This document shows positions 1-7,158 of a stretch of DNA of 64,000 nucleotides, one piece after another. Each line of letters starts with the position of its first letter. Positions within the stretch are counted from its first letter, which is position 1. The position numbers and the translations under genes were made by a program. This stretch comes from Acidobacteriota bacterium (GTDB lineage: Bacteria > Acidobacteriota > Blastocatellia > Pyrinomonadales > Pyrinomonadaceae): positions 1 through 64,000 of the forward strand of contig JAHBSG010000010.1 of assembly GCA_019639235.1 (NCBI GenBank), given 5' to 3'. The notes beneath the pieces were generated by a model. That model had not been told where the DNA came from. It saw nothing but the letters and a program-made list of their open reading frames with translations, and searched no databases.

Positions 1-114
1 TTCGTCCGAATAGAAATTGCCCGGAGCAAGCCGGATCAATCCCCATGTAACAGAGACGACGAGCAACGCCATCGGGATGATTATCAGAAGCCTTCGGAGA
101 ATGAATCCGATCAT
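1..114 (-). CDS. oppB: Oligopeptide ABC transporter permease OppB, N-terminal fragment
   Basis: Only the first 38 codons lie in the window; the rest is cut off by the left edge. The ATG at 114 opens a peptide beginning MIGFILRRLLIIIPMA and continuing to LIRLAPG. This is the typical start of OppB/DppB inner-membrane permeases: a short basic stretch, a first membrane helix, then the LIRLAPGD-like sequence. It begins 4 bases after the stop of the peptide-binding lipoprotein at 119-2209 on the same strand, the usual order for peptide importers. Together they would bring oligopeptides across the inner membrane. Family membership is clear; the exact substrate is not. Confidence 0.82.
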   Translation of the reverse strand, partial: MIGFILRRLLIIIPMALLVVSVTWGLIRLAPGNFYSDE

Positions 115-118
115 ATTT

Positions 119-2209
119 TTAGTACCCAAACTTCCGAGCCGCCTTGTAACCCTCTTCGCGTTCGACCAAGGATGCCTGCGTCGCGATCAGCCTGTTGATG
201 TGTCCTGTCACCCATTCATCTTGGACGTTAAAGATGTTCTCGACATCACGGTCCCATTTTGCCGGATCCTGCTCGATGTAAACGAACTTCCATGCGTGCA
301 GCGTTCCAGGGTTCGGGTAAAGCCCTTTGACGTAGGGTTTACGCAGGAAATTCGTCTTCTGCGTCTGCCACGGCAGCACGGGCTGTTCCTGCATCACCAT
401 GAATTCGGCCTCGGCCATTTTCTCGAAGCGCTTTTTCGGGTCGGGCTCGCGGTTCGCGTCATCGATCAGCTTGTCGTAGGCCGGCTTCGTCCATCCGGTT
501 GAACTGTCATTGTTCGGCCCATAGAAAAGCTTGAGGAACGACATCGGGTCCATATAGTCCCCGATCCAGCCCGCACGGCCAAGCCCGTTGTATTCAAGCT
601 GTTTCCGCGTGTTAAGAAACGTTTTCCATTCCTGGTTCTTGAGCTGAAGCGTAATGCCGAGATTCTGCTTGAACTGTGCCTGAATGAACTCGGCGATCGA
701 TTTGTTGTTGTCGCTCGTATTGTAAAGGATCTCGACCTGATCGACCGGGAAATTCGGGCACGACCATCCGCTGCCGTTCTGCGTAACCGGAAAACCTGCC
801 TCGGCAAGTAGCTTCCTCGCCTTCTCAGGATCGAACTTTCGTGCCTTCCATTCATCGAGGCTGCTGCCGATCTTCTTCAGCTCGCGCTCATAGACCTGGC
901 TCCTGATCGCCTCGTATTCCGGGAAAAGCCCTTCGGGTGTGAAGTCTATCAACGGCTGGGTCGTTTTTCGGAATGCCGCCATCGCATCCCGGTCAACCGC
1001 TAGTGCGAAAGCCTTCCGTACGCGGAGGTCATTCATCGGTGGCTTGGTCACATTGACGGTGTAGTATTCGATCGCGACCTCCGGATGATTCATATATTCA
1101 TCGTCGAACTTCTTGATCGAATCCACCCAGGCGGCCGGCACGGTATGGTTATAGATCGCATCGACCTCGCCCGTCTTGTAAAGGTTCAGCATCGTCGTCT
1201 GTTCTTCAAGCGGGTAAAAGGCGATCCCATCAAGACGGACCATTTCCGCGTCCCAGTAGTTCGGGTCTTTTTCCACGACGACCCGGTCATATGGATGGTG
1301 CTCTTTCAGCTTGAACGGCCCGCTGGTGACGATATTCTCCGGCTTGGTCCAATCCTTGCCGTATTTTTCTATCGTCCCGCGGTGAACAACGCGGAAGAAC
1401 TGATGCGGAAGCAGGCCGAGAAGAAACGGAGCCGGCTGGATAAGTTTTATGCGAAATGTGTAGTCGTCGATCGCTTCGACCCCAAGGTCCTCTGCCCTTA
1501 CCGGCACAAGCTCGGCACCTTCGACAAGCGACTTCAGCTTCGGGTTCTTCTCGAGTGCAGCGTTCCTCGATTTTTCATCGCTTGGAACTGTTAGCCGCAT
1601 CGGGCCGTCAATGAACTTCCGATAATCGCTCAGGTTCGCATCGGCCGGCGGCTGCGTCGGAGAGGCCGCTTCTTGCTTCTCGCCGTCCAGGTCTGACTTG
1701 AGCAGGAACCGCCCGCTCTTGTCCTTAACGAAGGACCGCATCGAGTTGTACTCTTCGGCGTATTTGATGTAGTGGGCGAGGTAGGCATTCTTTGCCGCGA
1801 GTTCGGGGTCAAGAGCCCGCCGGAACGAATAAACAAAGTCCTGGGCCTTGATCGGTTCACCGTTCGAGAACTTAGCATTCTTGCGGAGCTTAAAGATATA
1901 TTCGGTGTTCTCTTGCCCGACTTCCCAGCTTTCAGCTATTCCCGGTATGGGCTGCATCGTTCGCGGGTCGTACTCGATCAGCCCGTCGTAAAGCGACATC
2001 AGCAGCCGAGCTTCCGGCTGTCCGGTCGGAACCGCCGGGTCGAGCGATTCGGGCTCTGAACCCGTTATGTACCGCAGAACATTATCCCGAGGTGCCGCCG
2101 TCTTACCGTAGAATCCTTCAGACGCGACCCCGCCGCAGCCCGCAAGCAGCGACGAAAGTACTACGAGAGCAAACACCGGATGCATCTTACCTGATCGGAT
2201 CAAAAACAT
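119..2209 (-). CDS. Oligopeptide-binding lipoprotein (SBP family 5, OppA-like)
   Basis: A 696-residue extracytoplasmic solute-binding protein of ABC family 5. The N-terminus has two basic residues, a hydrophobic core and the lipobox LLAGC (Cys25), so it should be a membrane-anchored lipoprotein. The mature part shows family hallmarks: an N-terminal segment on the sum of occupied positions (SEPESLDPA), LYDGLIEYDP, SWEVGQENTEYIFKLRKNAKFSNGEPI, and a C-terminal hinge with WIGDYMDPMSF. It is longer than usual OppA (about 540) because of an extra segment near residues 155-235 that is rich in charged residues and Pro. It lies 4 bases before the oppB start, so it probably feeds that permease. ATG at 2209 was kept because it supplies the Arg/Lys of the signal; an ATG at 2185 would leave none. 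Confidence 0.88.
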   Translation of the reverse strand: MFLIRSGKMHPVFALVVLSSLLAGCGGVASEGFYGKTAAPRDNVLRYITGSEPESLDPAVPTGQPEARLLMSLYDGLIEYDPRTMQPIPGIAESWEVGQENTEYIFKLRKNAKFSNGEPIKAQDFVYSFRRALDPELAAKNAYLAHYIKYAEEYNSMRSFVKDKSGRFLLKSDLDGEKQEAASPTQPPADANLSDYRKFIDGPMRLTVPSDEKSRNAALEKNPKLKSLVEGAELVPVRAEDLGVEAIDDYTFRIKLIQPAPFLLGLLPHQFFRVVHRGTIEKYGKDWTKPENIVTSGPFKLKEHHPYDRVVVEKDPNYWDAEMVRLDGIAFYPLEEQTTMLNLYKTGEVDAIYNHTVPAAWVDSIKKFDDEYMNHPEVAIEYYTVNVTKPPMNDLRVRKAFALAVDRDAMAAFRKTTQPLIDFTPEGLFPEYEAIRSQVYERELKKIGSSLDEWKARKFDPEKARKLLAEAGFPVTQNGSGWSCPNFPVDQVEILYNTSDNNKSIAEFIQAQFKQNLGITLQLKNQEWKTFLNTRKQLEYNGLGRAGWIGDYMDPMSFLKLFYGPNNDSSTGWTKPAYDKLIDDANREPDPKKRFEKMAEAEFMVMQEQPVLPWQTQKTNFLRKPYVKGLYPNPGTLHAWKFVYIEQDPAKWDRDVENIFNVQDEWVTGHINRLIATQASLVEREEGYKAARKFGY

Positions 2210-2278
2210 ATCAATTCACCGTTTAGGCCGCCTTTCAAAAGTTCAAGGCATGGAAGCTGTAAGAACGAGGAGAGCAAG

Positions 2279-2309
2279 AAAACTGCCCTTAAGTTATCAC
2301 GATAGGGCA
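2279..2309 (-). terminator. Possible intrinsic terminator or attenuator between the two peptide-binding genes
   Basis: On the minus strand TGCCCT and AGGGCA form a 6-bp stem with a 14-base loop, followed by TTTTCTTG. It sits in the 114-base gap after the stop at 2324. The stem is short and the U-run is imperfect, so it may only weaken read-through into the downstream binding protein and permease. Confidence 0.35.
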
Positions 2310-2323
2310 CTTACGGGCAATCC

Positions 2324-4147
2324 TTATTTGTCGGTTCTGTCGGGTGCGATCGCACCGGCGGGCGAATAGCCCTGCTCGATCGAAACCCGCTGCAGAAGTT
2401 GGACATCAAAGCTGTTCGGAGCGAACCCGCCTACGTAAGGCCGAACCAAGGAATAGGACGTTGGAAAATAGAGCGGGATCGCCGTCAATTCGTAAAGCGC
2501 GTCCTCTTCAGTCGATATGACGGCGGGAGCCGGTGTCGGCGTTGCCTGTGTCGCAGTATTGTTGCCGCCATTTGCTACATTCGGTGTCGGAGACGGCGAA
2601 GGCTCCGGCACCAGCGGAGAACGAAATCTCGGGCCAAAGATCGCTCCGAGATTGTAATGTGAGTCAGGCGTTTGCAGGACCATCCCGCGGCGGATCAGAT
2701 CAAACTCGCCCGACGCCCGAGCCCGTTCGACCTCAGCGGCCTCTAGCACAATGATCTCAGTTTCGACATTAAGTGATTCTTTCCACATCGCCCCGATGCT
2801 GCGGGCGATGCGCTGCTGCGTGTCGTTGCGGTTGATGACCAACCGGATAACAGGAAAGCCCTGTCCGTTCTCGAACCCCGCATTCCGCATCAGTTCGCGA
2901 GCGCGCATCTTGTCTTGCAAAAGGTTCGAGGCCGCCGCAGACCCGAACGGAAAAATACTGAACGCCGGAGTCGTCGAACCCTCGAGCTCGCCCTCGGCAA
3001 GCCGCTCCCGCTCGATGGCGATTGCAAGCGCTTCGCGGACGCGCCGGTCGTTGAATGGCCGCCTCGAGGCGTTCACCTCGTAAAAATTCAATGCAGCAAA
3101 CTGCGTCCGCCGGAAGTCGTCGTAAGGAAGCAGAAGCTTTAGAAGCACCGGAGAGAATTCTGCATTAGTGATCACATCGATCTGCCCCGCTCGGTAAGCA
3201 TCGAGCGCAGACTCGATCGTCTCGGCGGCGATCATATCGACGCGTTCAAGCCGAACGCTCTCGCGCCCCCAATATGTTTTCGACCGCGTCAGCCGAATAA
3301 TCTTCGGCGATGCCTCGCTGATCACGAATGGGCCGTTCGTGACCGTCGTTGGAGTGAGAGGGCCTTCGCCAAGGCCGGCATCAACCGGCGGTATTGGTCG
3401 AAAGATCGTGTGAGCGACCAGTTTCGGGAACTCGGGATCGGGCCGCTTCAGAGTGACGACCAATGTCCGGGCATCCCAGGCGACCGCGCCAAAAACCGGA
3501 GCAGCTTCTGTTTCGGTGGGCAAAGGTTCAGCGGCAGGCTCAGCTCGAAATGCGACGGCCGTAATGCTCGATTGAACACCCGGCTGAAATCCGAGCTTAC
3601 TCAACGCACCGGCATTGCCGTTCGTCTGGCCTGGTAACGCAGCAACCCCGGTCCTGCTCTCGATGCCGGCGATCGTCTCAAGCAGTCCTCGGTGCGGCGC
3701 CCGAGGCACGAGGTCAGCCGCGCGCTTCCACGAGCGCACAAAATCATCAGCCGTCACATCGGCGCCGTTCGACCATCTCAGCCCTTCGCGAAGCCTGAAT
3801 ATCCAGACGGTCGAATCCCCATTCGCCTCCCAGCTTTCGGCAGCGGCCGGTATAGCTTCAAGCGTTTCCGGGTCAATGTCCGTCAACCCTTCGAAGATCG
3901 CACGTGCGATGTCGGCTTCAGGTGCGGCGGCCGCCCGTGCGGGATCGATTGTCTTTGGCGAACGGCCGTTGCTCCAACGAAGGAAGCCGGCAGGCGGCGG
4001 AGGTGTGTCGGCGAAATAAGAGCTTGCGTTGCCGGACCCGAGTTCGGAACACGCGGCCAGCGTCAACGCGGCGCACGCTAAGGCGAGAAGGCTAAGCCCC
4101 CTTAAGCTCGGCAAACACCATTTTGACCTGTTCTCGGGTGTCATCAA
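2324..4147 (-). CDS. Second peptide-binding lipoprotein (SBP family 5)
   Basis: A 607-residue solute-binding lipoprotein of the same family as its neighbour at 119-2209, but clearly divergent from it. A signal sequence ends in the lipobox LTLAAC (Cys33). Family motifs include NGRSPKTIDPA, IFEGLTDIDP, AESWEANGDSTVWIFRLREGLRWSNG and a middle segment with NEVNASRRPFNDRRVREALAIA. Near the C-terminus there is a low-complexity Pro/Ser/Thr/Asn insert (about residues 515-550), probably a loop. The ATG at 4147 overlaps the end of coaE by 56 bases, with AGGA just upstream; an in-frame TTG at 4114 is a possible later start. The role is inferred as peptide or related ligand capture. Confidence 0.82.
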   Translation of the reverse strand: MMTPENRSKWCLPSLRGLSLLALACAALTLAACSELGSGNASSYFADTPPPPAGFLRWSNGRSPKTIDPARAAAAPEADIARAIFEGLTDIDPETLEAIPAAAESWEANGDSTVWIFRLREGLRWSNGADVTADDFVRSWKRAADLVPRAPHRGLLETIAGIESRTGVAALPGQTNGNAGALSKLGFQPGVQSSITAVAFRAEPAAEPLPTETEAAPVFGAVAWDARTLVVTLKRPDPEFPKLVAHTIFRPIPPVDAGLGEGPLTPTTVTNGPFVISEASPKIIRLTRSKTYWGRESVRLERVDMIAAETIESALDAYRAGQIDVITNAEFSPVLLKLLLPYDDFRRTQFAALNFYEVNASRRPFNDRRVREALAIAIERERLAEGELEGSTTPAFSIFPFGSAAASNLLQDKMRARELMRNAGFENGQGFPVIRLVINRNDTQQRIARSIGAMWKESLNVETEIIVLEAAEVERARASGEFDLIRRGMVLQTPDSHYNLGAIFGPRFRSPLVPEPSPSPTPNVANGGNNTATQATPTPAPAVISTEEDALYELTAIPLYFPTSYSLVRPYVGGFAPNSFDVQLLQRVSIEQGYSPAGAIAPDRTDK

Positions 4148-4691
4148 ATCCTGCGGAGGTATCGATCAAATGGTCGGCGAACCGCTTCTTCTCTTCCTGC
4201 GGCATCTGCGCCCTGATCCTAGCTACGGCATCTTCTTTTGAAAGCCCGTCGCGTTTAATCAGCCGCTGAAGCTGGATATCGGGTTCGCACCAAACGACGA
4301 TCAGTTTTTCGAAGCGCTTGTACCCGCCTGATTCGATCATCAACGCTGCATCGATTATCGCTATCCCGTTCGGATCGCGATCTTCGACTCCGCGTATCCA
4401 CTCATCTTGAGCTTCGATAACCAGCGGATGAACGATCGCGTTCAGGCGTTCGCGCTTGTCATTGTCAGCAAAGACTATCGCTCCGAGTTTTTTTCGGTCG
4501 AGTTCGCCCGAGGCCTGAAGTACGCCGTTGCCGAATGCTTCAACGATCCGGCTCAGACCTTTGGTGCCAGGCTTTACTACCTCGCGGGCGGTCTGGTCCG
4601 CATCAAGGACGTGGCAGCCGAGTTCGCGAAAGACCTCGCAAACATGGCTTTTCCCGACCGCGATCGAACCTGTAAGCCCGACTCTGAGCAT
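4092..4691 (-). CDS. coaE: Dephospho-CoA kinase
   Basis: A 199-residue P-loop kinase that phosphorylates the 3'-hydroxyl of dephospho-CoA, the last step of coenzyme A synthesis in the cytoplasm. The Walker A motif GSIAVGKS is at residues 8-15 and is followed by the family's DADQTAREVV segment, where the Asp binds substrate. Other matches are the IVHPLV segment and the lid region near RLIKRDGLSKEDAVARI. Length matches the family (about 200). It starts 3 bases after the MazG-like gene and overlaps the downstream binding lipoprotein by 56 bases, so it is inside a mixed housekeeping/transport operon. Confidence 0.95.
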   Translation of the reverse strand: MLRVGLTGSIAVGKSHVCEVFRELGCHVLDADQTAREVVKPGTKGLSRIVEAFGNGVLQASGELDRKKLGAIVFADNDKRERLNAIVHPLVIEAQDEWIRGVEDRDPNGIAIIDAALMIESGGYKRFEKLIVVWCEPDIQLQRLIKRDGLSKEDAVARIRAQMPQEEKKRFADHLIDTSAGFDDTREQVKMVFAELKGA

Positions 4692-4694
4692 CGC

Positions 4695-4994
4695 TCATTT
4701 CCCGTGCCGCTTCGCGAGCTTATCAACGTTGTAAGCAGCGATCTCGCCGAGCGTCAGGTCAAGCTCGTCCGCACACGCCGATATATACCAGAGCACGTCG
4801 CCGAGTTCGTCCTTGAGCTTCGCCCGCGTCTCCTCTGTGAGCAGGCCGCCGTGGTCACGTTGGATCTTCTTGACGATGTTCGCAACCTCACCTGCTTCGC
4901 CTGCGAGCCCGAGAGTCGGGTATTCAAGGTTTTCAAGCCGTCGCGGATAGAGGGCCGTCTTGCTGGCGGCCGATTGATATTCTTCGAAGGTCAT
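4695..4994 (-). CDS. MazG-like nucleotide pyrophosphohydrolase
   Basis: A 99-residue all-alpha pyrophosphohydrolase of the MazG superfamily. These enzymes hydrolyse nucleoside triphosphates or related nucleotides to the monophosphate and pyrophosphate, often to clear damaged nucleotides. The metal-binding pattern is present as E33-x-x-E36 (EAGE) and E63-x-x-D66 (in KDELGDVLWY). The length fits single-domain MazG-like proteins rather than two-domain MazG. It lies between folD (9 bases) and coaE (3 bases), indicating cotranscription. Substrate preference cannot be read from sequence. Confidence 0.88.
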   Translation of the reverse strand: MTFEEYQSAASKTALYPRRLENLEYPTLGLAGEAGEVANIVKKIQRDHGGLLTEETRAKLKDELGDVLWYISACADELDLTLGEIAAYNVDKLAKRHGK

Positions 4995-5003
4995 AAGTCA
5001 AAT

Positions 5004-5924
5004 CTAATTGATGCCTCGCCTCAGTTTTGCAGCCTTGAGCGTATTCTGCATCAGCATCGCGACCGTCAGCAATCCGACGCCGCCCGGAACCGGTGTAAAC
5101 GCTCCGGCTCGCTCCATCGCCTCTTTCGGGTTCACATCGCCCACCAGCGTAAAGCCTCGCCTCTCGATCGCCGCAAGCCGCTTCGGCATGTCATCTTCGG
5201 AAAAAAGCTCGGCCGCCATTGACGCGTCGGAAACGTTGTTGATGCCGACGTCAATTACCGTCGCACCTTCGGCGATATGATCGCCTCGAACAAAGCCGGC
5301 GCGGCCGATGGCGGCCACAAGGATATCCGCTTGCGATGTGACACGAGCGAGGTCACGCGTCCGCGAATGGCAGATCGTAACGGTCGCGTTCTCTTGAAGC
5401 AAGAGCATCGCCATCGGCTTTCCAACGATGTTGCTACGGCCAAGCACGACCGCATTCTTCCCGGCTATTTCGATCCCGGACCGCTTAAGGATCTCGATCA
5501 CTCCCGCCGGCGTACATGGCACTAATGCATCCTGTCCCTGCGAGAGCCGTCCGACGTTCATCGGATGAAAACCGTCGACATCTTTTACGGGATCGATCGC
5601 CTCAAGGATCTCTCGTTCATTAACGTGGCCGGGCAACGGCAGTTGGACGAGGATTCCGTCGATATCGTCACGCGAATTTAGCTCGTTCACGATCGCGAGT
5701 ATCTCGTCACCACTCGTTTCTGCCGGAAGGTGAATATGCTCCGAGTGCATGCCGAGTTCCTCGGTCGTCTTAACCTTGCTGCCGACGTAAACGGCCGATG
5801 CAGGGTCTTCGCCAACGCGGACCACCGCAAGGCCCGGACGAAACCGAAGGGCGGCGACCTCGGCCGCAACCTCGGCCTTGATCTCCTCGGCGACCGGCTT
5901 TCCGCTAAGCAAACGAGCTGTCAT
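5004..5924 (-). CDS. folD: Bifunctional methylene-tetrahydrofolate dehydrogenase/cyclohydrolase
   Basis: A 306-residue cytoplasmic enzyme that converts 5,10-methylene-THF to 10-formyl-THF through methenyl-THF using NADP. The catalytic Tyr46-x3-Lys50 pair is in YVGSK; LVQLPLPGH, KDVDGFHP, PCTPAG and the Rossmann motif GRSNIVGKPMA all fit the family. One oddity is the C-terminal motif, which reads PGGVGLLT where most FolD proteins have PGGVGPMT. Length is normal. It is the first gene of the minus-strand operon running to the left edge and is followed after 9 bases by the MazG-like gene. Confidence 0.96.
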   Translation of the reverse strand: MTARLLSGKPVAEEIKAEVAAEVAALRFRPGLAVVRVGEDPASAVYVGSKVKTTEELGMHSEHIHLPAETSGDEILAIVNELNSRDDIDGILVQLPLPGHVNEREILEAIDPVKDVDGFHPMNVGRLSQGQDALVPCTPAGVIEILKRSGIEIAGKNAVVLGRSNIVGKPMAMLLLQENATVTICHSRTRDLARVTSQADILVAAIGRAGFVRGDHIAEGATVIDVGINNVSDASMAAELFSEDDMPKRLAAIERRGFTLVGDVNPKEAMERAGAFTPVPGGVGLLTVAMLMQNTLKAAKLRRGIN

Positions 5925-6129
5925 AAACCTCTGGATTCTACCGCATCAGACCCGGAATGTCAGTTCGGTCTAATATCTGGCTTCGTCGAAAAATATTACG
6001 GTTTTTAGGAATATCGGCGAATTGGGTATTTTTTTCGGGCAAGTTTACCCGATTGTTCGCAAAAACGCCGCCGAAGGCCGTCAAAACATTTATACGGGAC
6101 ATTTTCGGGCAGGCCGCAAAGTAGATCGA

Positions 6130-7071
6130 ATGAAGATCGCAGGAAAAAAATTCATCATCACGGCAATGACGCTGGCCATAGCGGCCCTCGCATTTTCGAC
6201 CGCTGCCGCCGCTCCCGAAGACCCGGCCGTATTCCGGCCCGCAAGTTCGACTTGGTTCAAGCAGAATGCGGACGATAATGGGACTTTCTCAGCCGTCAAG
6301 TGGGGAATGGAAGGCGATGTGCCGCTCGCAGCCGATTTCGACGGAGACGGCATCAAGGACAATGCAGTTTGGCGTCCGTCCACGGGAGTATGGTACATCC
6401 TGCGAAGCACCGATGGGAATGTGGATCATTTCACATGGGGAATGACAACCCAGCACCCGACCGGCGGACTTGCCGACGTGCCTGTGCCAACTGATTTTGA
6501 TGGCGACGGGCGTGCTGATATCGCGGTTTTCCGTCCCGATACCGGTATCTGGTACGTGCTGAGCTCATCGAGCGGATACGACCACCGCAGCACGGTCTAT
6601 TTCCAGTGGGGACAACTCGGCGACGTCCCGGTCGAAGCAGACTACGATGGCGATGGGCGAACGGACTTTGCGGTCTTCCGGCCCCTCGGCAATCGATGGT
6701 TCATTTCACAAAGCTCGACCGGCCAGCCGCGTGTCGCAACCTTCGGCACTTCGGGCCCTGACCAACTTATTCCCGCCGACTACAACGGCGACGGACGTGC
6801 AGAGCTTGCCATTTTCCGCGAAGGCGAATGGCACACTTTTGACCTCGCGAGCGGCCAGGTCGAATCGACCATCTTTGGCCCGGCAAGCGGAACGCCGGCA
6901 CCTGCCGATTACGACGGCGACGGTGAGCTAGACCTCGCGGTTTTCGACAGCGGCAATTGGTACATATTCCGGTCAACGACCGGCGAACTTTCTACGCTCC
7001 AATTTGGAAGCGAAGGCGATTTGCCCCTCAGCGGTCATAAGGCGAAACAAAGTATTGTTGCAGTGCCCTGA
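6130..7071 (+). CDS. Exported FG-GAP/VCBS-repeat protein
   Basis: A 313-residue exported protein built almost entirely of about five tandem repeats of the form A-D-[FY]-D-G-D-G-x3-[DE]-x-A-[VI]-[FW]-R, each followed by a W-[YF]-x strand. DxDGDG is a calcium-binding loop of FG-GAP/VCBS repeats, so it probably folds as a beta-propeller. The open frame extends upstream to 6022, but the ATG at 6130 begins a clean signal peptide (MKIAGKKFIITAMTLAI, cleavage near TAAA-APED) and is preferred. It is monocistronic: a strong terminator follows 36 bases after the stop. Such proteins are common in Acidobacteriota; the ligand is unknown. Confidence 0.85.
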   Translation: MKIAGKKFIITAMTLAIAALAFSTAAAAPEDPAVFRPASSTWFKQNADDNGTFSAVKWGMEGDVPLAADFDGDGIKDNAVWRPSTGVWYILRSTDGNVDHFTWGMTTQHPTGGLADVPVPTDFDGDGRADIAVFRPDTGIWYVLSSSSGYDHRSTVYFQWGQLGDVPVEADYDGDGRTDFAVFRPLGNRWFISQSSTGQPRVATFGTSGPDQLIPADYNGDGRAELAIFREGEWHTFDLASGQVESTIFGPASGTPAPADYDGDGELDLAVFDSGNWYIFRSTTGELSTLQFGSEGDLPLSGHKAKQSIVAVP

Positions 7072-7106
7072 CCGAATTTTCCCCCGAATGTCGCATTAGC
7101 GAGTTT

Positions 7107-7136
7107 GAGAAGTTCTTCGGAACTTCTCTTTTTTTT
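7107..7136 (+). terminator. Strong intrinsic terminator
   Basis: GAGAAGTTC, a TTCG tetraloop and GAACTTCTC form a perfect 9-bp stem, directly followed by eight T. It closes the FG-GAP gene and separates it from the lytic transglycosylase. Confidence 0.93.
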
Positions 7137-7158
7137 GTCGAAACGGTAAGGTTGCGGT

